A stretch of 64,000 nucleotides of DNA from Flavobacterium ovatum (GTDB lineage: Bacteria > Bacteroidota > Bacteroidia > Flavobacteriales > Flavobacteriaceae): positions 3,768,001 through 3,832,000 of the forward strand of contig NZ_CP160035.1 in NCBI RefSeq assembly GCF_040703125.1, given 5' to 3'. Made by a program: the position numbers and the translations under genes. This document shows positions 19,440 to 28,555 of the stretch, in pieces (positions within the stretch are counted from its first letter, which is position 1; every line of letters starts with the position of its first letter). Under the pieces are notes generated by a model. It did no database searches. It saw only the letters and a program-made list of their open reading frames with translations, and was not told where the DNA came from.

Positions 19440-21434
19440 TTATCTTTTCGATTTAGCCTTATTAATAAATTCTAACTTTTCATAGTCATTTCCTGGAATC
19501 CACGCAAAACCTTCGGGAGTCCAATCTACACCAGCAGTCCATGCTTTTCCGCCAAATTCATAGGCACCCAAATCTGGTGCAGCTCCTATAAATCCGTCCG
19601 TTATTTTTTTGATTTTATTGGCTTTATCAATTATTGGAGAATCTTTTAAAGGCATAAAAAGAGTATTCTTTTCGATCGAAAATGGCAAAGTAGAAAACTG
19701 AACATTGTTTTTGAAATCATTGTCTGCTTCTGTTCCTTCAAACTCTTTTTCGTCTACTCTATATTTAGTTCCATCACCAGAATGCCACCAAGGACGTACA
19801 TCTGAAATATTGTTGTACAAGGTATTTTCTGCTACATTGGTTTGGACACCGTCTCTTTTTGGTACCCAACTATCAATAAGGGCTTGTTCTGCATGACCTA
19901 CATTCCAAAAAGTATTGTTGTAAATTTCATTTTTAACGGCATTCCAATTCAAATGCAAACCACCCCATTCTATATCCCAAACTACATTGTGGTGCACAAT
20001 ATATCCCGCTGCATTGTTGTCAAGATAAATACCCACTGCTTTTTTACCCGCATGTTTTGCGCCATACGCATCATGAAACCAGTTGTGATGTACTTCCACA
20101 TTTACAGGAATACTTCTTCCGGTGACATAAAACAATCCTCCATCGGCTCCCGAAATCAAACATTTTTGAACGTGATTATACCCAAACTCACTATCATCAC
20201 CCGTAACTTTCACTCCATCACGAGCGGAACCATAGAAGGAATTTTTTAAAATTTTATTTCTTGCACCACTACTATTCAGCAGTTGCGCATGAATACCAAT
20301 AGTATTGAAATATTGAATGATATTATTTTCGATTCTGTTATCCTCAGCATCTTTACTTACTATAATACCGTTCACAGTCCCACTTTCTAAAACACATTTT
20401 TCAATGGTGTTATTAGACCCATTTAAGATTTGAATGGCGGCGTCACTTAATGCTGCACCGCTTAAATTGGTAATCAATTTATCAGATCCGTGTTTGACCA
20501 TGCAGTTGGTTATTTCATTATGATTTCCTTTGATGGTAATCATTCCTCCAAAAAAATTAAGCTTATTAAAATGAATGTAATCTCTGGTAATTTCGGACGT
20601 ATTTACACGAGCAGTAACTTCTACCAAGTCATTATTTGGATTTTTACCTTCGGGAGCATACAAGTAAAGTTCTTTTTTTTGAGTGTCATAATACCATTCT
20701 TTTGGTGCATCAAGCGCTTCTAATTTATTCATTAGATAAAAAATACCTCGATGACCATTCTCTGTACGCGTCGGGCTATGGGTGTCTCCAAAAGGCCATC
20801 TATCTGGCAATGTTTCAAAATGAATTCGATTCAAATCTTTTTCATAGTTGGTAATGGTACGTTCCCAACTGCAACCGCTATGCGCACCTAGGTAATGAAT
20901 AGTTCCGCCAGTCCAATCGATATTCGGAATTTCGTTATTAGAAATATAAGACATAGAATACGTCCCTTTGGTCATATCGATGTATTTGGCATCCAACGTA
21001 TATTCATCATTGTCAGTGTCATTTGGCCAACGAGCCAATTGCATTTTTTTCGAATTAAAAAAGACATTATTCCCGTCTCCTAATCCTAAATTGACACCCG
21101 ATTTTTTATAAATATTTCCAGAATATTTTTCCCAACCCGAAACTTGATCGGTTGCCGAAACAATGACAATATCATTTTCGAAAGAGGTAAACAAAATTGG
21201 TTTGGATGCAGTACCTGAATTCTTCGGTACAATATTTTCACGATAAGTGCCTTTGTGAATGTAGCAAACATCTCCTTTGACCATAATTGCAGCTGCCTGA
21301 GATATGGTTTTGAAAGGATTTGATACGGAACCATTTCCAAGAGATTTATTGGTACAATCTACATGGTATTCTTTTGCAGTAACATTAAATGCTATTGCAA
21401 AAAGCAGGAACAAAAATTGATAGTTTTTTTTCAT
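19440..21434 (-). CDS. Secreted right-handed beta-helix protein, probable novel glycosidase or lyase
   Basis: 664 residues with a signal peptide ending VTAK. The N-terminus EYHVDCTNKSLGNGSVSNPF then TISQAAAIMVKGD is the start typical of parallel beta-helix enzymes, followed by many short N-x-I/V repeats (NNTIEKCVLESGTVNGIIVS, NRIENNIIQYFNTIGIHAQ). Possible active-site stretches are VKVTGDDSEFGYNHVQ and EVHHNWFHDAYGAKHAGKK. It resembles the fold of polysaccharide lyases and GH28/GH120-type enzymes, but I cannot place it in a family. It sits between a GH2 gene (29-base gap) and GH117 (19-base gap), so it almost certainly acts in the same pathway. Confidence 0.8.
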   Translation of the reverse strand: MKKNYQFLFLLFAIAFNVTAKEYHVDCTNKSLGNGSVSNPFKTISQAAAIMVKGDVCYIHKGTYRENIVPKNSGTASKPILFTSFENDIVIVSATDQVSGWEKYSGNIYKKSGVNLGLGDGNNVFFNSKKMQLARWPNDTDNDEYTLDAKYIDMTKGTYSMSYISNNEIPNIDWTGGTIHYLGAHSGCSWERTITNYEKDLNRIHFETLPDRWPFGDTHSPTRTENGHRGIFYLMNKLEALDAPKEWYYDTQKKELYLYAPEGKNPNNDLVEVTARVNTSEITRDYIHFNKLNFFGGMITIKGNHNEITNCMVKHGSDKLITNLSGAALSDAAIQILNGSNNTIEKCVLESGTVNGIIVSKDAEDNRIENNIIQYFNTIGIHAQLLNSSGARNKILKNSFYGSARDGVKVTGDDSEFGYNHVQKCLISGADGGLFYVTGRSIPVNVEVHHNWFHDAYGAKHAGKKAVGIYLDNNAAGYIVHHNVVWDIEWGGLHLNWNAVKNEIYNNTFWNVGHAEQALIDSWVPKRDGVQTNVAENTLYNNISDVRPWWHSGDGTKYRVDEKEFEGTEADNDFKNNVQFSTLPFSIEKNTLFMPLKDSPIIDKANKIKKITDGFIGAAPDLGAYEFGGKAWTAGVDWTPEGFAWIPGNDYEKLEFINKAKSKR

Positions 21435-21463
21435 TTTAGAAATTATAAAGGTTGGTTGGAAAG

Positions 21464-24313
21464 TTAAAATTCAAAAGTTAAATCTATAATTATAGGCTCG
21501 TCATCATTACCGAAAATATTTTCGGGATTTCCTTGCGGACCTGTTCTCTCTGCTTCTTGGAATTTGGTACCTATAGCAGGAATATTTTTTACAAACGATA
21601 TATCTCCCACAGGAAAATCTTTGACTGTTGCTCCTTTTTGTGGGTCTACTGGTTGTTTTGGTGTCAACATTCGTAAAAAAGTTGCATCAGATTTGCAATA
21701 AACCGTAAAACCATTGTTGTTGTTTCCTTTTAGTTTCATCCAATATAAACTAGAGAAGAATCCTTTGAATTCAGGATATACAAAACCCGATTCACCCGTA
21801 ACGGTATTGTTATAGTCGTTTTCCCAAACGTTGAATTTAGTTCCTTTCATCCTGTTTCGCCAAACTCGGTAAGGACCATCACCCAACCATTTCATGCCGT
21901 TGACTTCTTGTTCAGGAAAAGAAAATGAAATACCCATATAACCCGTTACTTTCTTCTGACTTCTCATTTCGACTTTCAAATCAACCAAACCATTCGGGTG
22001 TATTGTCCACTTTATATAATCTTGCGTCGTTTCGGTATTTTCATCCCATTTATAGTACTTTTTATTCTTTTTAAACAAAGCGATAACTTCTGTTTTAGTA
22101 TCAGACTTTTTCACAAAAACCGTATCGATTTTCCCTTTATGACCTAAAATAATTGGCCCTTCGTTTAACGGAATTAGCTTTCCATTAGCAATCACTTCTT
22201 GCAATAAACCGGTAGTTTTAGAAAATTTAAAAGTCTTATTATTAGCAGTTACCAGAATCTGTTCGTTTTTAATTTCAGAAGAAACGATTCCTTTAATTTC
22301 TGCAATACTTCTTTCTGAATTTAATTTTTCAGGCGTTTTTACAGGATACGACCAGGTGAATAGTTCCTTTCCGTGTGGATCTGTCGCTGTTAAATAAAGT
22401 GCATCAGCCGATTTCCAATTTTGTGGTTTTTCTACTGAGAAAGTACCTTTTTCGTTAGGTTCTAGATTTGGTAATTTTACATTACTTTGTGACAATACTT
22501 TAAATTCAATTTTTTCATTTGGACCATTAAACTGCACCCATTTAGCCGTCATCACACATTCGTTAAGATTGGTAAAGTGGTACCTGTTTTCCACCTGAAA
22601 AATCCCTGAAAAATCATCTCGTATAAAACGGTCTGCAATTGCTATTGGCGACCAAACTTCTTTAATGGTGAAGTAACTACCTTCTTTTTCTCCATAAGGA
22701 CCTACAATTCCGTCGGGTGCGTGATTTCCATCAAAATCAATTTCGTTATTTTTGTCGGTTCGAATGACTCCTTCATCTGCAAAATCCCATAAAAAACCTC
22801 CAGCTGCCAATGGCATATTCCACATTTGTTTCCAATAATCATCCAAACCAGCTCCGTGACCGCCATCATATAAACCGTGTAAAAACTCCGTTGGAAAATA
22901 AATTTTGTCCTTTGCAGGGCCATCATAAGCAAAAACATGATAGTTAGGATAGTGCATCGTATTTGTTTTTCTGAAGATATTCCAAGGATGTATTACCTCT
23001 CTTTTTTGAATGTCCCATTTTGCAAAATCATTGTCTAATGCTGTGTTCCAACCGGTTTCATTTCCATTTGCCCACAATACAATCGAAGGATGATTTACAT
23101 CTCGAACTAGCATTTCTTTGATGATTTTTTGTCCTACTTTCGTATCCAAATAGGGGGTATGCCAAGTACACATTTCATCAATTACAAACAAACCTAGCGA
23201 ATCACAGACCTGCAAGAAGTGTTTGTCTGGCGGATAATGCGACATACGAACCGCGTTCATATTCATATCCTTCATCATTTTAACGTGCTCAATACTCAAC
23301 TCTTTTGAAGTGGTTCTACCCGAAGTTGGATAAAAAGAATGTCTGTTTACGCCTTTGAATTTTATCTGTTTTCCATTCACATAAATTCCGTCACTTTCAC
23401 GGACTTCGATTGTTCGAAAGCCAATTTTTTCAATTTTAGTATGTAAGGTAGCTCCATTTTTATCTAACAAACTCATTTGAAGTTGGTACATCCTTGGTTT
23501 CTCTGGATTCCACGATTTTATGTTAACTGCTTTAGTTGAAATAGTCCAATTACCATTCTCTTTTTTGAAATCAGTAATGGTCAAATCTTGCAGTTTTTTT
23601 CCTGAAATATCAGCAAGAACAACACTTACTTTCTCTGCCTTTTTCGAAGAAATTACCAGCGCTGTCTTTATTTCACCATTTGCTTTTGCATCAATAGCCA
23701 CTCTTTCAATATGGTCTTTTGGTAGTACTTCAAGAGAAACGGGCCTGAAAATTCCACCAAAAATCCAAAAATCTGCATCTCGTTCAGCAGCGTTAATTGA
23801 TTTATTGGCAGAGACTTTATTCACTTTTACTTCCAAAAGATTTTCCGCACCATATTTTACCAAATTGGTAATCGAATATTTGAATTCATAAAAAGCTCCT
23901 TGATGAATTTCGCCCGCCAGTTTGCCATTTATTTTCACTTCGGCATCAGTCATTACACCTTCAAAAACGATTTTAAGCTCTTTGTTTTTCCATTCCTTCG
24001 GAACCAAAAATTGGTGTTTATACAATCCGTATTCATCATGTATTTTTCGGTCTGTATCTCTTTTGTCGTGTCCATAGTTATAGGCTCCAAAACCTTGTAA
24101 TTCCCAACAAGAGGGAACGCCTATTTTTGCCCATTTACCACTTTGCATTCCATCCGAACAATAAAAATCCCATAGTACCATATCGTCTTTACCCGTTCCA
24201 GACAGGTATTTTATGGTTGTTTGTGTATTTTCAGCAGTTTGTTGTGCCTTCGCATTCGAGAAAAAAAGCAAACTAACGAAACAGCTAATTGCAAAAATTT
24301 TATATATTTTCAT
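21464..24313 (-). CDS. GH2 beta-galactosidase-like enzyme A
   Basis: 949 residues with a signal peptide ending SNAKAQ. The jelly-roll sugar-binding domain includes GVMTDAEVKINGKLAGEIHQ; GVNRHSFYPTSGRT and AVRMSHYPPD introduce the catalytic barrel. The acid/base glutamate is in LWANGNETG (about 418) and the nucleophile in FPTEFLHG (about 474). A C-terminal domain follows with GDGPYRVWRNRMKGTKFNVW, a segment characteristic of beta-galactosidase small-domain regions. The neighbour at 24340-27177 is a clear tandem duplicate separated by 26 bases. It presumably removes beta-linked galactose from trimmed carrageenan-type oligosaccharides. Confidence 0.94.
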   Translation of the reverse strand: MKIYKIFAISCFVSLLFFSNAKAQQTAENTQTTIKYLSGTGKDDMVLWDFYCSDGMQSGKWAKIGVPSCWELQGFGAYNYGHDKRDTDRKIHDEYGLYKHQFLVPKEWKNKELKIVFEGVMTDAEVKINGKLAGEIHQGAFYEFKYSITNLVKYGAENLLEVKVNKVSANKSINAAERDADFWIFGGIFRPVSLEVLPKDHIERVAIDAKANGEIKTALVISSKKAEKVSVVLADISGKKLQDLTITDFKKENGNWTISTKAVNIKSWNPEKPRMYQLQMSLLDKNGATLHTKIEKIGFRTIEVRESDGIYVNGKQIKFKGVNRHSFYPTSGRTTSKELSIEHVKMMKDMNMNAVRMSHYPPDKHFLQVCDSLGLFVIDEMCTWHTPYLDTKVGQKIIKEMLVRDVNHPSIVLWANGNETGWNTALDNDFAKWDIQKREVIHPWNIFRKTNTMHYPNYHVFAYDGPAKDKIYFPTEFLHGLYDGGHGAGLDDYWKQMWNMPLAAGGFLWDFADEGVIRTDKNNEIDFDGNHAPDGIVGPYGEKEGSYFTIKEVWSPIAIADRFIRDDFSGIFQVENRYHFTNLNECVMTAKWVQFNGPNEKIEFKVLSQSNVKLPNLEPNEKGTFSVEKPQNWKSADALYLTATDPHGKELFTWSYPVKTPEKLNSERSIAEIKGIVSSEIKNEQILVTANNKTFKFSKTTGLLQEVIANGKLIPLNEGPIILGHKGKIDTVFVKKSDTKTEVIALFKKNKKYYKWDENTETTQDYIKWTIHPNGLVDLKVEMRSQKKVTGYMGISFSFPEQEVNGMKWLGDGPYRVWRNRMKGTKFNVWENDYNNTVTGESGFVYPEFKGFFSSLYWMKLKGNNNNGFTVYCKSDATFLRMLTPKQPVDPQKGATVKDFPVGDISFVKNIPAIGTKFQEAERTGPQGNPENIFGNDDEPIIIDLTFEF

Positions 24314-24339
24314 ATTTTAGTTTTCTTAAATGTTGGGAA

Positions 24340-27177
24340 TTAAAATTCAAAAGTCAGGTCGATAGTAATAGGCTCATCATCATTACCGAAAAAATGTTCC
24401 GAGTTTCCGTGTGGCCCCATCGTATCTGGATCTTGAAACTTTGTACCAATTCCCGGAATATTTTTTACGAATGAAATATCACCTACGGGGAATTTAGGAC
24501 TCAATCTTCCATTTTTATCTTCCTGCGGTTTATCTGGAGTTAGCATTCGTAAATAAGTGTGCGTCGAATGACAATAGACCGTAAAACCATTATCGTCTTT
24601 CCCTTTTAATTTTGTCCAGTAGACACTAGAGAAAAATCCTTTAAATTCAGGATATACAAAACCAGATTCTCCAGTTATGGTATTATTATAATCATTTTCC
24701 CAAACCTGAAATTTAGTTCCTTTCATGCGGTTTCGCCACACACGATAAGGACCATCGCCAAGCCATTTCATTCCTGCGACTTCTTTTTCTGGAAACGAAA
24801 ATGTAATTCCTCTATACTCTTTTAAGTTTCTAAAACCTTTAAATTCCACTTTTACATCCAGTAATCCATTGGAATGCACGGTCCATTTAATGATGTCTTT
24901 GCCATATTCTTTAATGGTTGACCAAGATGGGGATTTGACTGCTTTTTCAAAAGTGACTGTAATTTCTACTTTATCTTTTAGATTTTGAACCGTAACATTT
25001 TCTATTTTGTCTTTTTGACTTAAAATAATTGGACCATTGTTTAGCGGAATAACCTTAGAACCTTTCATTACTTTTTGAAGTAAGCCAGTCGTTTCAGAGA
25101 AAACATAGGTCATTTTATTAGCCACAACTTTTATCGAATTATCTTTAGTTTCGGACAATAAATTTCCACCAACTGCATAATCAATTAAAGGCGAATTCAG
25201 CTGTTTTGGTGTTGAAACAGGATAAGTCCAAGTAAAAATTTCTTTACCGTAAGGGTCTGTTGCGGTCAAATGTAGTGCGTCTGCCGATTTCCAATTTTGA
25301 GGTAGTTCAACCGTAAACTTCCCTTTTTCAGCTGGATTTAGACTTGGCATTTTTACAATTCCTTCTGCCATTACTTTTGGTCTTGATTTTCCTTCTGGCC
25401 CATCAAATTTCAACCACTTTGCAGTCATTTTACATTGGTCCAAATTGGTGTAGTGGTACCTGTTTTCTAATCTAAAAACGCCATTAAAATCATTGGTAAT
25501 AAATCTATCTTCGATATAAATTGGCGACCAAATCTCTTTAATTGTAAAATAACTCGCTTCTTTTTCGCCATAAGGGCCTACAATTCCGTCAGCGGCTTTA
25601 TTTCCTTGCAAATCAATTTCGTTATTTCTATCTGTTCTTTCGATTCCTTCATCTGCAAAATCCCAAAGAAATCCTCCTGCGCTTAAGGGAGTATTCCACA
25701 TTAGATTCCAATAATCATCCAAACCAGCTCCATGTCCGCCATCGTATAACCCGTGTAGAAATTCGGTTGGAAACAAAATTTTCTCCATCGAATAGGAATC
25801 GTTTACCAAAGAATGGTAAGGGCTGTAATGAATCGTATTTGTTTTTTTGAAGATGCTCCAAGGGTGAATAACCTCACGTTTTTGAATATCCCATTTTGTA
25901 TAGTCATCATCAACTTCTGTGTTCCAACCTTGCTCATTACCATTTGCCCAAAGTAAAATGGACGGGTGATTTACATCACGAACGACAGTCTCTTTTACTA
26001 GTTTACGGGCTACTTTTGTGTCCAATATTGGGTTGTGCCAAGTACAAACTTCATCAATAACAAACAATCCCAAAGAGTCACATACTTCTAGAAAATGAAC
26101 ATCTGGCGGATAATGAGACATACGCACCGCATTCATATTCATATCTTTCATCATTTTTACATCATCAATACTAATCTTTTTTGAAGTGGTACGTCCCGAA
26201 GAAGGATGAAACGAGTGGCGATTGACACCTTTAAATTTAATTCGCTCGCCATTTACATAAATACCATCCCCTTCAACAATTTTTACCGTTCTAAAACCAA
26301 TTCGTTTGCTTACAGCATGTAGAACTTGTTTCTTATTATTAAGGATTTCAATATTTAAAGTGTATAAATTGGGGAACTCTGGATTCCAAGTTTTTATCCC
26401 GTTGGCCTTGGTTGTCACCGTCCATTTGTCTTTTGATTGCGTTGCTTTTTCAACCTTTAAATCTTGAATTTTTTTTCCATTACTATCCGATAAGAACATT
26501 TGAACTGAACTAGCTTTTTGAGAGGTAGTAAAAAGATCGGCAGCAATAGTTCCGTCTGCTTTTGCATCAATAGCCACACGTTCTATGTTATCTTTTGGAA
26601 AAACTTGCAAGTACACAGGTCTGTATATTCCACCAAAAACCCAAAAATCAGCTTCACGTTCTGCAAAATTGATGGATGCATTAGCCGATACTTTGTTTAC
26701 TTTTACTTCCAAGACATTGTCTTTTCCATATTTTAATAATTTGCTAATAGCATATTTAAATTCATAGAAGGCACCTTGGTGAATTTCTCCAGCTAACTTT
26801 CCATTGATTTTAACTTCGGCATCGGTCATTACGCCTTCAAATACGATTTGTACCTCTTTATTATTCCAGTCTTTCGGAACTTTAAAGGTGTGTTTGTACA
26901 AGCCAAATTCCTTTGCTCTTTTATCTGAATCGTCACTACCATAATTATAGGTTCCAAATCCTTTTTGCTCCCAACAAGATGGTACTCCAATTGACGTCCA
27001 TTTGCCACTTTTTCTTCCATCTGAACAAAAGAAATCCCAATCTACTAAATGATCTTTATCGGTACCTGATAAATAATGAATCTCAGTTTTTTGATTTTTA
27101 GAAATAGGTAGATTCTGAGCCAGTGATGCATAGCTATTCAGAATTAAAATTAGGAACAATGCTGTAAACTTTTGCAT
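24340..27177 (-). CDS. GH2 beta-galactosidase-like enzyme B (tandem paralogue)
   Basis: 945 residues, colinear with the GH2 at 21464-24313 over its whole length and identical over long stretches such as GVMTDAEVKINGKLAGEIHQ and GDGPYRVWRNRMKGTKF. Signal peptide ends SLAQ. Acid/base Glu in WANGNEQGWN (about 414), nucleophile in FPTEFLHGLYDGG (about 471). The most variable part is the segment just after the N-terminal jelly roll and the region before the C-terminal domain, which may alter substrate choice. It is the first gene of the long minus-strand run and reads away from the regulator gene at 27365, with which it shares a 187-base divergent promoter region. Confidence 0.94.
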   Translation of the reverse strand: MQKFTALFLILILNSYASLAQNLPISKNQKTEIHYLSGTDKDHLVDWDFFCSDGRKSGKWTSIGVPSCWEQKGFGTYNYGSDDSDKRAKEFGLYKHTFKVPKDWNNKEVQIVFEGVMTDAEVKINGKLAGEIHQGAFYEFKYAISKLLKYGKDNVLEVKVNKVSANASINFAEREADFWVFGGIYRPVYLQVFPKDNIERVAIDAKADGTIAADLFTTSQKASSVQMFLSDSNGKKIQDLKVEKATQSKDKWTVTTKANGIKTWNPEFPNLYTLNIEILNNKKQVLHAVSKRIGFRTVKIVEGDGIYVNGERIKFKGVNRHSFHPSSGRTTSKKISIDDVKMMKDMNMNAVRMSHYPPDVHFLEVCDSLGLFVIDEVCTWHNPILDTKVARKLVKETVVRDVNHPSILLWANGNEQGWNTEVDDDYTKWDIQKREVIHPWSIFKKTNTIHYSPYHSLVNDSYSMEKILFPTEFLHGLYDGGHGAGLDDYWNLMWNTPLSAGGFLWDFADEGIERTDRNNEIDLQGNKAADGIVGPYGEKEASYFTIKEIWSPIYIEDRFITNDFNGVFRLENRYHYTNLDQCKMTAKWLKFDGPEGKSRPKVMAEGIVKMPSLNPAEKGKFTVELPQNWKSADALHLTATDPYGKEIFTWTYPVSTPKQLNSPLIDYAVGGNLLSETKDNSIKVVANKMTYVFSETTGLLQKVMKGSKVIPLNNGPIILSQKDKIENVTVQNLKDKVEITVTFEKAVKSPSWSTIKEYGKDIIKWTVHSNGLLDVKVEFKGFRNLKEYRGITFSFPEKEVAGMKWLGDGPYRVWRNRMKGTKFQVWENDYNNTITGESGFVYPEFKGFFSSVYWTKLKGKDDNGFTVYCHSTHTYLRMLTPDKPQEDKNGRLSPKFPVGDISFVKNIPGIGTKFQDPDTMGPHGNSEHFFGNDDEPITIDLTFEF

Positions 27178-27289
27178 GTGGAGTTGGTTTTTGGTTAACT
27201 TTTAGAAGGGTTTAAATCGAAATAACTTCCAAATAAGAAATATTATTTATATATGAATACTTCAAATGTATCTAATTAATAATCTTTAT

Positions 27290-27333
27290 GTAACTTTAAC
27301 CACTCTTTAACAGTAGCTATAACGGTTAAAGTT
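27290..27333. promoter_or_regulatory. Candidate operator: inverted CTTTAAC half-sites
   Basis: AACTTTAACC at 27292-27301 and its perfect reverse complement GGTTAAAGTT at 27324-27333 are spaced 32 bases centre to centre, about three helical turns. An extra direct half-site CTTTAAC lies at 27305-27311, eleven bases from the first. It lies between the divergent GH2 (start 27177) and regulator (start 27365) genes. The core TAACTTTAACC recurs upstream of the paralogous regulator at 31328-31338. The TAACTTTA part also resembles a Bacteroidota -7 box, so a promoter role is an alternative. Confidence 0.6.
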
Positions 27334-27364
27334 GTAAATAAAACATTGAAATACAGTTATTTAA

Positions 27365-28519
27365 ATGAAAGATACTAGCTTAACCAAAAACCAAAAGCAA
27401 GACCTTGTTAACCAAATAAAGCAAAGTAAAACCTTTAAAAATGCTCCTACAAGTAGTGCTTTACTACAGTATTTATTTGAGGCTACCGAAAATGAAACTT
27501 CACTTAAAGAAGCTACTATTGATATTGAGTTTTTTGGAGGTTCGCAAAACTCAGATAAAAACAATCCGCGTGTACGCGTGAATGTGTACAATTTGCGCAA
27601 GAAAATAGTAAGCTATTATGAGGATGAAGGCCGAGACGAAATCTATCATTTAATCATTGATAAAGGTCAATATCAAGTTCGATTTTATAAAAAAGAAACA
27701 GCGGTAAAACGTAAAATAAATTGGGCGGTGGCGATTCCTTATATAGGGTTGTTTCTTGCTCTTTTTATTTTAGTCCTAACAAAAATCCCAAATTCGAAAC
27801 CTGATTTATGGAAATCTTTTTTGGACAATAACACGATTACAAATTTGTTTATTGGTGACCATTTTGGAATCACAGGCAATACAATAACAAACGGTAAAGG
27901 TTGGACTAGAGATTTCAATATAAATAGTCAAAAAGAATTTTATCAGCTTATTGATAAATATCCTAATTTAAAAAATGAAATTACACCCTCTGATTATTCG
28001 TATAGCACCAAAATGGGCGTTTTGGCAACCCAACAAATGGAGCGTTTTTATCGAAATTACGATCACGATTTTACCATCCGTTTTACCACCCAAAGTTCGA
28101 TTGTAGAGATCAAGGAAGGGAACGCCATTTATGTGGGGCCAACGAAAAATAACAGCCCATTCATTCCGTTTTTTAATGAAGCGAATCCTTATTTCAAATT
28201 AAAAGAGGATGTTTTATACTTTTCCAGTCATCCTAGTTTGGAGAGCAAGCGGTTTGATTTGACTTCGCCCAAAGACACGGTAGAATATGCGATTGTTTCA
28301 AAATATCCCACAATAAACAACACGGAACATTTTGTGTTTTTCTCCCAACATGATATAGGTGTGAGTGCCACAGTGGAATATTTTACCAACCCTGAAAATA
28401 TGGAGGCGTTTTCGAACCGTTACCTCAAAGGCAAAAAACACTTTACAGCTGTTTTTAAAGTCAAAGGTCAAAACCGCACCAACACTAATATAAAACTAGA
28501 AATGGCCGTACCTTTTTAA
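27365..28519 (+). CDS. Membrane-anchored winged-helix-like regulator A
   Basis: 384 residues in three parts. Residues 10-107 resemble the N-terminal module found before membrane or TPR domains in many acidobacterial proteins: LLQYLFEAT, LKEATIDIEFFG, the VRVNVYNLRKKI stretch and the closing IIDKGQYQVRF. This layout matches the OmpR/ToxR winged helix (recognition helix with R-x-x-V-x-N-L-R-K-K, then a hairpin ending G-x-Y-x-V). One hydrophobic segment (about 120-139) follows, then a 240-residue outer domain containing LFIGDHFGI, AIYVGPTKNN and HDIGVSATVEYFTNPENMEA. No enzyme motif is visible. I infer a ToxR-like one-component sensor for the locus. A paralogue lies at 31447-32622. Confidence 0.75.
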   Translation: MKDTSLTKNQKQDLVNQIKQSKTFKNAPTSSALLQYLFEATENETSLKEATIDIEFFGGSQNSDKNNPRVRVNVYNLRKKIVSYYEDEGRDEIYHLIIDKGQYQVRFYKKETAVKRKINWAVAIPYIGLFLALFILVLTKIPNSKPDLWKSFLDNNTITNLFIGDHFGITGNTITNGKGWTRDFNINSQKEFYQLIDKYPNLKNEITPSDYSYSTKMGVLATQQMERFYRNYDHDFTIRFTTQSSIVEIKEGNAIYVGPTKNNSPFIPFFNEANPYFKLKEDVLYFSSHPSLESKRFDLTSPKDTVEYAIVSKYPTINNTEHFVFFSQHDIGVSATVEYFTNPENMEAFSNRYLKGKKHFTAVFKVKGQNRTNTNIKLEMAVPF

Positions 28520-28537
28520 AGATACGACCATTTTTAT
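28501..28537. terminator. Bidirectional terminator at the end of regulator A
   Basis: AATGGCCGTA (28501-28510) pairs with TACGACCATT (28523-28532) with one bulge, followed by a T-run. The left arm is also the last codons (M-A-V-P-F) of regulator A. It separates that gene from the convergent GH3 gene 36 bases away. Nearly the same sequence ends regulator B at 32629-32665. Confidence 0.75.
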
Positions 28538-28555
28538 TAGTTTATTTTACTACTA

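Noticed and set aside
21464..27177. The two GH2 genes as an assembly duplication
   Set aside because: They differ at many positions throughout, including indels, so both are real diverged paralogues.
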